Counted from the first letter of the stretch, positions 45,504-55,012 are shown. The stretch is DNA of 64,000 nucleotides from UBA6107 sp034430175 (GCA_034430175.1 DAOUFI010000009.1:62001-126000); one strand, 5' to 3'. Numbers and translations are program-made. The notes: generated by a model from the letters alone, not told the origin.

Positions 45504-46052
45504 ATGGATCTCAATGAAGAGCGAGATTTACTCGAAGGCGCGAAGGCTTTTGATCCCGCCGCTCTTGGTGCTATATATGATCGATATAGCCCAGGATTAT
45601 TTCGGTATGCCATGCGTTTGTTGGGAGATCAAAATCTCGCGGAGGATTGTGTCTCTGAAACCTTCTCTCGTTTCTTGAAGGTCATAAATTGTGGTCAGGG
45701 GCCAGACAAGCATCTGCAGGCGTATCTCTACCGTATTGCCCACAATTGGATCACAGATAGCTACAGAAAGAATGTCCCGGCACTCATTGAGCTTGATGAG
45801 ACTTATCCTGCCGATGATAAGCGATATCCTGAAAGCGAAATGGAAATCGGCTTACAGAAGCAGCAACTCAGAAAAGCTTTAATGTTATTAACGCCAGACC
45901 AAAGGCAAGTGATTTATCTTCGATTTATCGAAGGTTGGGATATGGAGCAGGTTGCGATTACATTGGGAAAACCAGTTTCAGCCGTAAAGACTTTGCAACA
46001 CCGCGCTGTGGGTTCGTTGAAGCGCTTGTTAGCAAAGGATAAGAAAGAATAG
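45504..46052 (+). CDS. ECF-type RNA polymerase sigma factor
   Basis: The 182-aa protein has sigma region 2 (ALGAIYDRYSPGLFRYAMRLLG, AEDCVSETFSRFLKVI) and region 4 (LTPDQRQVIYLRFIEGWDMEQVA, SAVKTLQHRAVGSLKRLL). The ATG at 45504 places region 2 at the usual distance; the longer frame from 45447 adds 19 unlike residues. Neither start has a Shine-Dalgarno, and an AT-rich TATAGTATAAAT just before 45504 could make the mRNA leaderless. It is coupled to a DUF5667 membrane protein, the usual partner. Confidence 0.88.
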   Translation: MDLNEERDLLEGAKAFDPAALGAIYDRYSPGLFRYAMRLLGDQNLAEDCVSETFSRFLKVINCGQGPDKHLQAYLYRIAHNWITDSYRKNVPALIELDETYPADDKRYPESEMEIGLQKQQLRKALMLLTPDQRQVIYLRFIEGWDMEQVAITLGKPVSAVKTLQHRAVGSLKRLLAKDKKE

Positions 46053-46056
46053 GGCA

Positions 46057-47085
46057 ATGTTTACGAACAAGAAGATCGATTCTGAGCTGAATAAAAAACT
46101 ATCGCTGCTAAAAGAAGTTCCTGAACGCCGCGCGGAAGATGTTGCCAAGGGTCGTTCTGCGTTCCTTAAAGAAGCCCACCAATATAAGGTATCAGGGGTG
46201 ATCGGTCAACATCAATTGAATCAACCGAAAAAAAACATACCAGTGGAACCTGCATTATTAAACTGGCGTCCTAAGATGTTGAAAGTAGCAATTCCAATCA
46301 TCCTGGCGTTTGTGATCGTTTTTGGAACAGGTTGGATGGTTGTAAGGGCGTCTCAAGGAAGCCAACCAAATCAATTGCTATACTCTGTTAAATTGGCGAG
46401 TGAGGAATTGGCATTATCCATGGCCGCGAATCCAGCGGATCAGTTCGATCTTTCCTCAGCTTATATGCAAAATCGGGCGACTGAGATTATCGTGCTATTC
46501 AATAAAGGCGAATCTCCCTCCGAGGAAGAGATCCAACGGTTCGTAGCTCAGGTGGATAATTCCATCGCGATTGCAGCGGGAATGGATGATGAGCAGGCAA
46601 AACAGGCATTGGGAAGAATACAGACCCGACTGGAAACACAAATTCAAGCCATTAAATTACTCAAAGTGGACTCGCTTTCAGAAGCTGAGAAGTCACGTGA
46701 GAAAATCCTTCTCGTCTTGCAGGATAAACTGGATATTGTCATTAAAGGTAAAGTTAACCTTACCTGGTTACGAGAGAAAATTGAAGAATCTCACTCCAAG
46801 AACAACTCGAATGAGTCACAATCACCAACACCGACATTGATTTCCAGTGCAGATTCACATATGGAACCAACTGCAACATCAATCCATGGAAATTCGCAAG
46901 CGACTCATACCCGCACTCCAGGCGCAGGTAATAATCAGGGTGGAGAGAATAGTGGCAATTCGGAGAAGACCAAAACACCCCCCGGTAATTCACAGGGAGG
47001 AAAGAAAACCCCCACCAGCATTCCCGCTCCAACGGATGAAGATACATCCGCAACAGCGACGCCAAAAAAAGTCAAGAACAAATAA
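46057..47085 (+). CDS. DUF5667-domain membrane protein, possible anti-sigma partner
   Basis: The 342-aa protein has a cytoplasmic N-terminus of about 75 residues, one membrane span near 78-98 (VAIPIILAFVIVFGTGWMVV), then the DUF5667 motif QPNQLLYSVKLASEELALSM and a helical extracellular part. The last 110 residues are low-complexity and rich in Ser, Thr, Pro and Gly, likely wall- or surface-spanning. It starts 4 bases after the sigma factor stop, which supports an anti-sigma or signalling role, though this is not proven for the family. Confidence 0.8.
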   Translation: MFTNKKIDSELNKKLSLLKEVPERRAEDVAKGRSAFLKEAHQYKVSGVIGQHQLNQPKKNIPVEPALLNWRPKMLKVAIPIILAFVIVFGTGWMVVRASQGSQPNQLLYSVKLASEELALSMAANPADQFDLSSAYMQNRATEIIVLFNKGESPSEEEIQRFVAQVDNSIAIAAGMDDEQAKQALGRIQTRLETQIQAIKLLKVDSLSEAEKSREKILLVLQDKLDIVIKGKVNLTWLREKIEESHSKNNSNESQSPTPTLISSADSHMEPTATSIHGNSQATHTRTPGAGNNQGGENSGNSEKTKTPPGNSQGGKKTPTSIPAPTDEDTSATATPKKVKNK

Positions 47086-47105
47086 TATTCCTTATGCTGA
47101 TAATC

Positions 47106-47140
47106 ACAAACTCCGGTTGGCTCTTGAGACCGGAGTTTGT
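47106..47140 (+). terminator. intrinsic terminator after the DUF5667 gene
   Basis: ACAAACTCCGGT (47106-47117) and ACCGGAGTTTGT (47129-47140) form a 12-bp perfect stem with an 11-base loop, followed by TGTT. Confidence 0.75.
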
Positions 47141-47205
47141 TGTTAAATGAGCTCAAACTATTAGGTAATTGTAAAGGAATAATTAAGTTATGTTTTTATT
47201 TACCC

Positions 47206-47231
47206 GTAACCAAATTACGGTTATCACGTCT
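47206..47231 (+). promoter_or_regulatory. possible ECF-sigma promoter
   Basis: GTAACC (47206-47211) and CGTC (47227-47230), 15 bases apart, resemble ECF promoters with an AAC -35 core and CGTC -10 core. They lie about 50 bases before the TadG-like start. The same bases partly form a hairpin, CCGTAA/TTACGG at 47204-47220. The call is tentative. Confidence 0.35.
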
Positions 47232-47278
47232 TAAAAACATAAGCAGTATTTATTGTGAAAGCGGAGGTCTGGATACCA

Positions 47279-48550
47279 ATGAGGCGATCTGATAAGGGGC
47301 AAATTATCGTGATTATTGCGCTGTCGATAGTGGTCATTATGGGTATGACCGCGCTGGCCGTAGATGGTACTCGGTTTTATTCAGATCGCAGGTCATCTCA
47401 GGCTGCTGCTGACTCCGCGGCGTTGGCTGGCGCAGGAGCCGCCGCTCAATCTATTAAAAATTACCTCCCGAGCGATTTTTATTGCGGCTCCTCGCTGGGC
47501 GCCACAGCCTCCACAAATGCGATCCAGGCTGCCATCGAAAACGCAGCCAAGGATGGTGTGACCCTTACTAACGACACAAGTTCTCCCAGCCACGTGTATG
47601 TTACTTGCGAATCAGATGACTTTAGCGATTATCTTGACATTCATATTCAGGTGACTACTGAGACCACATTACGGTTTGGTCAAGTCCTCTATCATCAACC
47701 TTTGGTGGGTGTAGTTGAGGCGGTAAGCCGGGTATATCCACAACAGAATCTGGCATTCGGAAATGCCATCGCGTCATTGTCTGATAATTGCTCTGATGGC
47801 GGCATATATCTGGACGGTACGAGCAACATCGTAATCCATGATGGAGGCGTTTTTTCAAACTCCTGTCTTTCTGGTAAAGGGCATATTAAATTGTTGGTCA
47901 CCGGCGCAGAAATCCAATATGTTACAAATCTTGTCGATACTGGTGGTGCCATATTTGATCCGTTACCATCCAAATCGACGGAGAAATTACCAGAGATTGA
48001 CATCGATTCACCCGATTGCTCGAGCCTGGAGCACAAAGGCGCGATCACCCATGGAGGAAACTTATATCAGGGGATTTATGACACGATACTGATCAATAAT
48101 TCGGAGACACTATTCTTGCATCCCGGATTATATTGTCTAGATGGAGATTTTCGGGTGAATGGAACCGCGATTATCACCGGATATAACGTGACGATTTACA
48201 TGCGTTCAGGCCAGATTGATCTTACAGGAACATCAAGCGTAAATCTAACTGCTCCAAACTGCATTACGTTAGCTTGCGGAGTACCTCCAGCGATCCGCGG
48301 GATTCTATTCTTCATCGATCCCTTAAATACGAGTCCAGTAAAATTCTCAGGTACAGCAACATCTGACTTTATGGGAACAATTTATGCGCCAAATAGTGAG
48401 GTTGTTGTAAATGGTACACCCGACATGGTAACGATGGAGACTCAGATCATAGGCAAGAAAGTAACAGTCACCGGCAATGTAAACCTTGCATTAAATTTAA
48501 GCGGCGCGGAGTTGTATCAGATTCCAGCGTATATAGAATTGGTGCAATAA
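47279..48550 (+). CDS. TadG-like / Flp-pilus-associated secreted protein
   Basis: The 423-aa protein has the TadE/TadG N-terminus: a positive segment, DKGQIIVIIALSIVVIMGMTALAVDGTRFY (quoted as DKGQIIVIIA... in residues 5-34), and AAADSAALAGA. The rest is rich in Asp, Ser, Thr and Gly with beta-strand character and may be an extracellular right-handed beta structure. The ATG at 47279 follows GGAGGT (47263-47268); the GTG at 47255 lacks a site. No pilus-assembly genes are nearby, so it may act as a lone surface protein. Confidence 0.75.
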   Translation: MRRSDKGQIIVIIALSIVVIMGMTALAVDGTRFYSDRRSSQAAADSAALAGAGAAAQSIKNYLPSDFYCGSSLGATASTNAIQAAIENAAKDGVTLTNDTSSPSHVYVTCESDDFSDYLDIHIQVTTETTLRFGQVLYHQPLVGVVEAVSRVYPQQNLAFGNAIASLSDNCSDGGIYLDGTSNIVIHDGGVFSNSCLSGKGHIKLLVTGAEIQYVTNLVDTGGAIFDPLPSKSTEKLPEIDIDSPDCSSLEHKGAITHGGNLYQGIYDTILINNSETLFLHPGLYCLDGDFRVNGTAIITGYNVTIYMRSGQIDLTGTSSVNLTAPNCITLACGVPPAIRGILFFIDPLNTSPVKFSGTATSDFMGTIYAPNSEVVVNGTPDMVTMETQIIGKKVTVTGNVNLALNLSGAELYQIPAYIELVQ

Positions 48551-48574
48551 TTTCTAAATCGAATCCATTGTAAT

Positions 48575-49636
48575 TTAGCCCAGATTACATTGAATGATCT
48601 GGGCGATTGTCATCCCATGACGATATTGTAATTGACTGTTCATCATCTGGATCTGCTTGCGTGGGCTGTAAAAGACCTCGCTCCAGCCATACCCGGCACA
48701 TGCGGTATCAGCGATTTGATTGCCTGATGAGTCTTTTCCCCACCAACGCCGGTATTGTTCCTGTAACGAGGGGTCGAAATGGAAGTCAGGGATATCGAAG
48801 TGGGCAGAATAGTAGAAATCAGGGGGAAGGGCGTTCAGCAGTGTCTCGAACACGTGAACACGAACGGAAAAATCTGTATCCATTTCAGTTCTGGCAATAC
48901 GGCACAATCCGCGGATGGTCGCCAGCGGAGCGATCACCTCGACCCGCTTCACATTCACAAAACGCTCCCTGACCCTGGCGATCACTTCTTTCATCACGAG
49001 TCCACTGGCAATACTGTCTGCGAAGAATGCGATTGATATATTCTCTTTTTGCTCAGGTTCCAGATCTTTGTCTTTGAAGAGTGTCATTTCTACAGTGCGG
49101 TTATAAACTGGTACAGAACTATCGAACACATGGTGAGCATCGAGGACAATCTCATCGCAGTAGAAGCCGTAGTTAGAGTGGATGGCATCAGCTACCTGGT
49201 ATTTCAACCCCTCACGAGCGATCGGAAAGACGGCTACGTTTTCCTGATCGTGAGATTCAAAAATATCACTAAATACAGGTGATTTAAATATATAATCGAT
49301 GGCTTCGCCAATCATTCTGGTTCGATCCGCGCCTAGGCAAAGTTGACCAGGGAGGGTGATCTTCTCACGGCTATCGGCAATATGAGGATCGAGACCTACC
49401 ACCTTAAATAGATGGCTATCGGGAGGGCAATCTCTTAAATAAATAAATTTGGAAGTTGCTGGATTGTGATAAAGGACGATCTCAAGCGAGCCGTTGTCTT
49501 GTAATGATATTCTGCCGGTGCGATAAAAACCGCTTCCTTTTTGAGAGCAGGGGAGCGGTTCGTCCAAACTAAGGGTGCCAATTGTCTGGTGGAAGAAATC
49601 TTCTGAAAAGTTGAATGGATACTCGAATATGGGCAT
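48575..49636 (-). CDS. uncharacterised protein, possibly phosphoribosyltransferase-like
   Basis: The 353-aa protein is not one I recognise. The central segments FPIAREGLKYQVADAIHSNY and ISIAFFADSIASGLVMKEVI, followed by VKRVEVIAPLATIRGLCRIA, recall the alternating beta-alpha units and acidic loop of type-I phosphoribosyltransferases, but the PRPP motif is not clear. GAGGAGCG precedes the ATG. The leader contains a hairpin followed by seven U residues just before the ribosome site, so expression is probably controlled by attenuation. Confidence 0.6.
   Translation of the reverse strand: MPIFEYPFNFSEDFFHQTIGTLSLDEPLPCSQKGSGFYRTGRISLQDNGSLEIVLYHNPATSKFIYLRDCPPDSHLFKVVGLDPHIADSREKITLPGQLCLGADRTRMIGEAIDYIFKSPVFSDIFESHDQENVAVFPIAREGLKYQVADAIHSNYGFYCDEIVLDAHHVFDSSVPVYNRTVEMTLFKDKDLEPEQKENISIAFFADSIASGLVMKEVIARVRERFVNVKRVEVIAPLATIRGLCRIARTEMDTDFSVRVHVFETLLNALPPDFYYSAHFDIPDFHFDPSLQEQYRRWWGKDSSGNQIADTACAGYGWSEVFYSPRKQIQMMNSQLQYRHGMTIAQIIQCNLG
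48578..48604. terminator. convergent hairpin
   Basis: GCCCAGAT (48578-48585) pairs with ATCTGGGC (48597-48604), between the convergent TadG-like and 353-aa genes, partly inside the end of the latter. Confidence 0.45.
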
Positions 49637-49650
49637 TTTCGCTCCTCGGC

Positions 49651-49697
49651 AAAAAAATACAGGTGCACTTCACAAAATGGGAAGTTCAACACCTGTA
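49651..49697 (-). promoter_or_regulatory. attenuator-like terminator in the leader of the 353-aa gene
   Basis: On the minus strand, TACAGGTG (49697-49690) pairs with CACCTGTA (49665-49658) and the inner ACTTC with GAAGT, giving a two-part stem followed by seven U (49657-49651). The ribosome site and ATG 49636 follow at once. An extended -10 promoter, TGATACAAT (minus, 49710-49702), places the transcript start near the top of the hairpin. Confidence 0.6.
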
Positions 49698-49740
49698 CTT
49701 TATTGTATCAAGAAATGGGGGAAAAGGTAATCAATTTGGG

Positions 49741-49758
49741 CAATTGTCCGGACAATTG
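49741..49758. repeat. 18-bp perfect palindrome
   Basis: CAATTGTCCGGACAATTG is perfectly symmetric. It lies between the lpdA terminator and the -10 box of the 353-aa gene, at about the -35 to -60 zone, a natural operator or activator position. Confidence 0.6.
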
Positions 49759-49761
49759 AAC

Positions 49762-49793
49762 AAAAAGCCGCCATTCCTGCTCGAATAGCGGCT
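49762..49793 (-). terminator. intrinsic terminator of lpdA
   Basis: Minus strand: AGCCGC (49793-49788) and ATTC pair with GAAT and GCGGCT (49771-49766) around one mismatch, followed by five U (49766-49762). Confidence 0.85.
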
Positions 49794-49816
49794 GGACCAA
49801 CGCGAAAAAACTCTAT

Positions 49817-51214
49817 CTACATGTGCAGCGGATGTCCCATCGCCCCATGAGCTGCTTCAAGGATGGATTCGCTCAGTGTAGGATGAGCATGAATATTTGA
49901 GGCAATGTCCTCAATGGGTAAATCCGATAACCTCGCCAGGGTCAGTTCTGGAAGTAACTCGGATACCTCGGCACCGATCAAATGAGCACCCAGCAGTCTG
50001 CCATTACTGGAATCAATGAGCACCTTCGCAAAACCTGTTGTTTCACCCAGACCAAGTGCTTTCCCGTTGGCCATCATATTGAATTTCCCTACTTTGTATT
50101 CGATGCCATTTTCTTTCAACTGAGATTCGGTAAATCCAAATGATGCCACTTGCGGATGGCTGTATGTCGCCCGCGGGACCATGGTGTAATCAATGGCGCG
50201 AGTATTTTGTCCCGCGATAGCTTCAGCGCAGACGAGCGCCTGAGCTGACGCTACATGAGCCAGCAGCAGTTTACCGGTGACGTCACCAATGGCCCAGATA
50301 CCAGGAATGTTTGTGGCCATGCGTTCGTCGATCTTAATATATCCGCGTTCGGTCAGAGCCACACCGATCTCTTCCAGACCGAGGTTGGATGTGTTTGGTT
50401 TGAAGCCAATGGCGACCAAAGCCTGCTCTGCCTGAAGAGTCTGTTCTCCTGCTTCATTAGTAACCACCACCTCTACCCCCTCGGGCAATGCTTTCACCGA
50501 CTTGACTTTTGTTCCTGCCAAAATTCCAACACCGCGTTTTGTGAAAGCACGTGCCAGTTCTGCACTGACTTCTTCGTCTTCCAGTGGCGCGATCCGCGGC
50601 AACATCTCAACCAATGTGACCTCAGATCCATAGCTGCTCCAGACCGTGGCAAATTCCAGACCAATCGCACCGGCGCCGATGATGATTACCGATTTTGGTA
50701 GGGTTGTTTGCAGGATGGCTTCACGGTAAGACAAGATTTTTTCTCCATCGATGGAAACGCCGGGAATACTCATGGCGTGAGAGCCCGTAGCGATGACGAT
50801 GTTTTTTGCGGTTAGCGTTTCATGAGAACCATCAGCAGTGGTCACTTCAATTTCGTTGGTTGAAATCAGACGGGCAGTGCCCATGTAGACATCAACAGCA
50901 TTCTTTTTCATCAGGAAACCTACACCTTTGGTAAGGCGGTCGGAAACCTGGCGACTGCGCTTCACTGCTGCCCCATAATCGAGTTGCAGGTTATCAAATG
51001 AAAAACTAAAATCCTTGCCGCGTTCACGTAGAAGATGCGCCACATCCGCATTTTTTAGAAGCGCTTTTGATGGAATGCAGCCCACATTCAGACATACTCC
51101 GCCCAACCACTCTTTATCAACGATCGCGGTTTTCATGCCGAGCTGTGAGCTTTTAATCGCGTTAACATACCCTCCTGGTCCAGCGCCAATAACAATCACA
51201 TCATATTCGATCAT
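49817..51214 (-). CDS. lpdA: dihydrolipoamide dehydrogenase
   Basis: The 465-aa flavoprotein has the FAD motif GAGPGGYVNA, the redox disulfide GGVCLNVGCIPS, the NAD motif GAGAIGLEFATVW, ATDG-type second FAD segment AIGDVTGK, and the C-terminal His-Glu dyad in HAHPTLSE. It reoxidises lipoyl groups of 2-oxoacid dehydrogenase or glycine-cleavage complexes, using NAD. No other complex subunit is adjacent, so it is a stand-alone gene. Confidence 0.95.
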   Translation of the reverse strand: MIEYDVIVIGAGPGGYVNAIKSSQLGMKTAIVDKEWLGGVCLNVGCIPSKALLKNADVAHLLRERGKDFSFSFDNLQLDYGAAVKRSRQVSDRLTKGVGFLMKKNAVDVYMGTARLISTNEIEVTTADGSHETLTAKNIVIATGSHAMSIPGVSIDGEKILSYREAILQTTLPKSVIIIGAGAIGLEFATVWSSYGSEVTLVEMLPRIAPLEDEEVSAELARAFTKRGVGILAGTKVKSVKALPEGVEVVVTNEAGEQTLQAEQALVAIGFKPNTSNLGLEEIGVALTERGYIKIDERMATNIPGIWAIGDVTGKLLLAHVASAQALVCAEAIAGQNTRAIDYTMVPRATYSHPQVASFGFTESQLKENGIEYKVGKFNMMANGKALGLGETTGFAKVLIDSSNGRLLGAHLIGAEVSELLPELTLARLSDLPIEDIASNIHAHPTLSESILEAAHGAMGHPLHM

Positions 51215-51258
51215 ATTATCCTCTTGATGGAAATGTATTTATGACCAACAACTTCACA

Positions 51259-51268
51259 ATTATATCAA
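51259..51268 (-). promoter_or_regulatory. extended -10 promoter of lpdA
   Basis: Minus strand TTGATATAAT contains TGATATAAT, an ideal extended -10, about 45 bases before the lpdA ATG. The -35 region is weak, as is usual for this class. Confidence 0.6.
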
Positions 51269-51382
51269 CCAATATATCGCAACAATATTGATGCCAAAAT
51301 TTGGAATAAGTTGCAAAAATGATAGGTATTTCCATGAAAAGATTGTGTGATAATTTGTTTATCGGTTGATTAAAGGTGGCCT

Positions 51383-53542
51383 ATGATGATGGAGAAGAAA
51401 TCTCGTTTTCTTAAGGGGGTTGTCGCTTGGCCTGTTGGATTCTCGATCGTGGAAATTATTATTGCAGTTCTGGGAATCTTGATCTCGTGCATCATTTATT
51501 GGCAAACAGAAAAGATCAGGCAAGAAACATCTGAAGCCCGGATATTTGAACAAGAAACACGTTCGTTGATCATCGCTGTCAGCGATGCGAATATCAAATT
51601 CACCTCTCTCATAAAAGGAAGTAACGAGATCGATCTGAACGAGGATGTCTACGCACAATTGGATAAAGCTCAAAATCTATGCAAATCCATCGATATATTG
51701 CCTGGAAGACCAAGCCTGACCCCAGACGCCATTACTATGTCAGATAACTTCAGTTTGTCTGTATGTGATCAGGTAAGCAATTTTCGAGAATCGTTGCAAC
51801 TCCGCTGGATGGACTATATCAATGGTAATCCGGATTCTCATAAAAGCGATTATGACAACACTTATGATCAACTGCTACTGATTCTACAAAGGTATAACGA
51901 CGCGAATGATCCACGTATAAGAGAAACTGAACAAAAAACTAAACTGGCAAATATTTTCATCAGTTTGGGCGTAGCGATAATTTTTTTGATCCTGGCTTTG
52001 CTTGCAAGACGAAGCCGAATCAGCTCAACAATAAAGACAAAGCAATTGGAAGATGAAGTGGAGCAAAGAAAAAAGTTGTTTCAGGACCTCACCCAGGAGC
52101 GCAACCTGATCAACACGCTGATCGATAATATTCCAGATGCGGTATTCGCGAAGGATAAGAACAACCGCTATCTCATTGCGAATCCTGCGGAAGCATATAC
52201 CATAGGGGCTGCCTTTAAATCTGACCTGATAGGAAAATCGGAGGAGGATTTTCAACCAACCGAAGTCGCGAAAAGGATCCAGGAGGAGAATGATCATATC
52301 CTTGCCACTGGAGAACCCCTGCGGGAGAAACAGGCGTTTTTGATAGACACACAAACCGGATTGAAGCGCTGGCGACAAACAACAAAGGTACCCTTGCGAA
52401 ATGAAACTGGTGAAATCATCGGGTTACTTGGTATCAGTCGAGATATTACCGCTCAAAGAGAGACTGAGGAAGCGCTTAAGAAGGCTAATGAGAAACTCAC
52501 TGAAGGAATCACGGCGTTGGAAATGAACAACCGTGTGATAGAACGGATCAGTGAAATGGTGGATCTCCTCCAAGCTTCTCCAAATCTTGAAGAGGCTTTT
52601 AAGGTAATAGCAAACCAAATGGGTAATTTCTTTCCTGAGGATTCAGGAGTTCTTTATCTGTACCATTCCTCACGCAATATCCTTGAACGTGTCACAGCCT
52701 GGGGACGACCGTTGGAAGACCCAATCATCTTCAAGCCAGATGATTGCTGGGGGTTGCGACGTGGACGGATGCATATTATCAACGAAAGTGTTATTGACTC
52801 GGGTAGAGATGTTGAGCACAACCTGGTTTGTGCTCATATCCAAATAAGTGGACCAGCAGATTATTTGTGCATGCCTCTTGTAGCCCAAGGCGAAGCCATC
52901 GGTCTGCTCCATTTGTGCCATCCCGTTACTGATGATTACAAAGCTGAATGGTATGATCACCAAAAACGCCAGCGCATCATCACGATCGTGGATAGTTTAT
53001 CGCTCGCCCTTGCCAATTTGAAACTACGTGCGACGCTACGAGAACAGACCATTCGCGACCCATTGACAAATTTGTTCAATCGCAGGTACATGGAAGAAAC
53101 ACTTGAACGTGAGATTCTTCGAGCCAAACGCAAGGAAGACATGATCGGTGTCATTATGCTCGATATTGATCACTTCAAGTTATTCAATGATAATTTTGGG
53201 CATCAAGCCGGTGACACTCTTCTCACAGCCATTGGAAACTTCTTGCAAATGCATATACGGGGGGAGGATGTGGCCTGTCGGTATGGTGGAGAAGAATTCT
53301 TCCTTGTTTTACCGGGCGCGAAACTCGAACCAACGCAGAAACGAGCTCAGGATCTTATCGACAAGGTAAAGTATTTGAGCATTAACTTTCAAGGAAAGAC
53401 GCTGGGGATGATTACACTATCAGCCGGCGTGGCAGTTTTTCCTGAAAATGGCACGACGACAGAATCACTTGTACAATCCGCTGATCAGGCACTCTATCGA
53501 GCCAAGCAGGAAGGGCGTGATCGGGTTATTGTAGCTAGATAA
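51383..53542 (+). CDS. membrane-bound PAS-GAF-GGDEF diguanylate cyclase
   Basis: The 719-aa protein has two membrane spans (about 13-34 and 190-210) flanking a helical external sensor, then a PAS domain (about 240-365, NIPDAVFAKDKNNRYLIANP), a GAF domain (about 385-545) and a GGDEF domain (550-715) with the active-site motif GGEEF. The DxLT entry motif (RDPLTNLFNRRYM) is present, so it should make cyclic di-GMP. Two ATG codons lie at 51383 and 51386. It is monocistronic. Confidence 0.92.
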   Translation: MMMEKKSRFLKGVVAWPVGFSIVEIIIAVLGILISCIIYWQTEKIRQETSEARIFEQETRSLIIAVSDANIKFTSLIKGSNEIDLNEDVYAQLDKAQNLCKSIDILPGRPSLTPDAITMSDNFSLSVCDQVSNFRESLQLRWMDYINGNPDSHKSDYDNTYDQLLLILQRYNDANDPRIRETEQKTKLANIFISLGVAIIFLILALLARRSRISSTIKTKQLEDEVEQRKKLFQDLTQERNLINTLIDNIPDAVFAKDKNNRYLIANPAEAYTIGAAFKSDLIGKSEEDFQPTEVAKRIQEENDHILATGEPLREKQAFLIDTQTGLKRWRQTTKVPLRNETGEIIGLLGISRDITAQRETEEALKKANEKLTEGITALEMNNRVIERISEMVDLLQASPNLEEAFKVIANQMGNFFPEDSGVLYLYHSSRNILERVTAWGRPLEDPIIFKPDDCWGLRRGRMHIINESVIDSGRDVEHNLVCAHIQISGPADYLCMPLVAQGEAIGLLHLCHPVTDDYKAEWYDHQKRQRIITIVDSLSLALANLKLRATLREQTIRDPLTNLFNRRYMEETLEREILRAKRKEDMIGVIMLDIDHFKLFNDNFGHQAGDTLLTAIGNFLQMHIRGEDVACRYGGEEFFLVLPGAKLEPTQKRAQDLIDKVKYLSINFQGKTLGMITLSAGVAVFPENGTTTESLVQSADQALYRAKQEGRDRVIVAR

Positions 53543-53560
53543 TTTCCTTGAGATTTCGTG

Positions 53561-53586
53561 AAAACGCCTGTCCTGTAGGCGGTTTT
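53561..53586 (+). terminator. intrinsic terminator of the GGDEF gene
   Basis: AAAACGCCT pairs with AGGCGGTTTT through one bulge; the T-rich right arm runs into TGTGTT. Confidence 0.7.
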
Positions 53587-53666
53587 GTGTTAACTAAAGA
53601 ACTTTCGAGGATGTGGGTGAACTGGTAGAATACTGCGATTCAATAAATTCAAGAACAGGAATAGTC

Positions 53667-55001
53667 ATGGCAATTGATACCCCTTCATTTGTTCGAAATC
53701 TCGTGATTTATGAAGTCTATGTTAGAAACCACGGTCCCAATGGTACATTCGCGGATGTCGAAGCTGACCTCGAACGAATCCGTGCGCTAGGAGTGGACGT
53801 AATCTGGTTCATGCCCATTCATCCCATCGGGAAGGTCAACAAAAAAGGTTCGTTGGGGTGTCCATACTCGATTTCCGATTACCGCGAGGTCAATCCCGAA
53901 TATGGCACAAAAGCAGATTTCGCGCGCTTAATCGAAAAGGCTCATGCACTTGGGTTAAAGGTGATGATCGATGTGGTTTACAATCATACCGCGCACGATT
54001 CAGTGCTGGTCGCGGAACATCCCGATTGGTACCACCAGGACGCAAATGGCAGACCGGTGACTACCGTGCCCGAGTGGAGTGATGTCATCGATCTCAAGCA
54101 CCCGAACACGGAGTTAACGGCATATCTCATTGAAACCCTGCAAGGCTGGGCCAAGTTCGGCGTTGATGGTTTTCGTTGTGATGTAGCCTCGCTGTTGCCT
54201 GAGGATTTCTGGGTGGAGGCGCGTAACGCGGTAGCCACGGTCAAACCGGGAGTGATTTGGTTGGCCGAATCGGTGCACGCTGGCTTCATCGAATACCGCC
54301 GCAAGCATGGATTATCGGCGATTTCTGACAGCGAGGTTTACCGCGGCTTTGATCTGACATACGTTTATGATATTTTCCCCATTTGGCAGGCCGCCGTAAA
54401 GGGAGACGTACCTGTTTCCCGTTACCTCGAGATGCTGCGTTTCCAGGAAGCGATCTATCCAGCCAATTTTGCCAAGATGCGCTACGTAGAGAATCACGAC
54501 AATGAACGAATAATGAAGGTAGCTCCAACTCGGATGCAGGCACTGGCCTGGACTGCCTTTGAGGCATTCAATCGCGGAGCGTTCCTTATCTATGGTGGAG
54601 AGGAATCCGCCGCGGAACATACCCCCTCGCTTTTTGACATCGACAAGGTCGAGTGGAAAAATTATGAACTCTCTAGTTTTCTGACTAAACTGGCTAAACT
54701 CAAAAAAGACCCTGCCCAGGTCAATGGAGTATTTACCATCACCTCGGCTGAGCCAGCCATCCAGGCGGTTTGGGAATGGGAAGACGCCAATCTATTTGGC
54801 GTGTTCAACGTGAACGGGAAGCAGGGGAAAACTGCTACGATTCTCCCCGATGGAGATTACCCAGACCTGTTGAATGTTGCCGATGTTACCGTGAGCGGCG
54901 GACAGATTGCGATACCGGATACAGCGGTTATCTTGCGCGTCCCCGGAAAATTAAAGGATGTCCAACCCTTTCACGCCGATCTGATTGATTACCATCTATA
55001 A
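53667..55001 (+). CDS. alpha-amylase-family glycoside hydrolase (GH13)
   Basis: The 444-aa enzyme has the four GH13 regions: DVVYNH, GFRCDVA (nucleophile Asp), WLAES (acid Glu) and VENHDNER (third acid). The barrel is followed by a short beta domain. No signal peptide is present, so it acts on internal or imported alpha-glucans or transfers glucose units. The ATG at 53667 follows AGGA; the longer frame from 53613 has no support. The precise specificity (amylase, neopullulanase, transferase) is open. Confidence 0.92.
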   Translation: MAIDTPSFVRNLVIYEVYVRNHGPNGTFADVEADLERIRALGVDVIWFMPIHPIGKVNKKGSLGCPYSISDYREVNPEYGTKADFARLIEKAHALGLKVMIDVVYNHTAHDSVLVAEHPDWYHQDANGRPVTTVPEWSDVIDLKHPNTELTAYLIETLQGWAKFGVDGFRCDVASLLPEDFWVEARNAVATVKPGVIWLAESVHAGFIEYRRKHGLSAISDSEVYRGFDLTYVYDIFPIWQAAVKGDVPVSRYLEMLRFQEAIYPANFAKMRYVENHDNERIMKVAPTRMQALAWTAFEAFNRGAFLIYGGEESAAEHTPSLFDIDKVEWKNYELSSFLTKLAKLKKDPAQVNGVFTITSAEPAIQAVWEWEDANLFGVFNVNGKQGKTATILPDGDYPDLLNVADVTVSGGQIAIPDTAVILRVPGKLKDVQPFHADLIDYHL

Positions 55002-55012
55002 TTTCAAAATCG

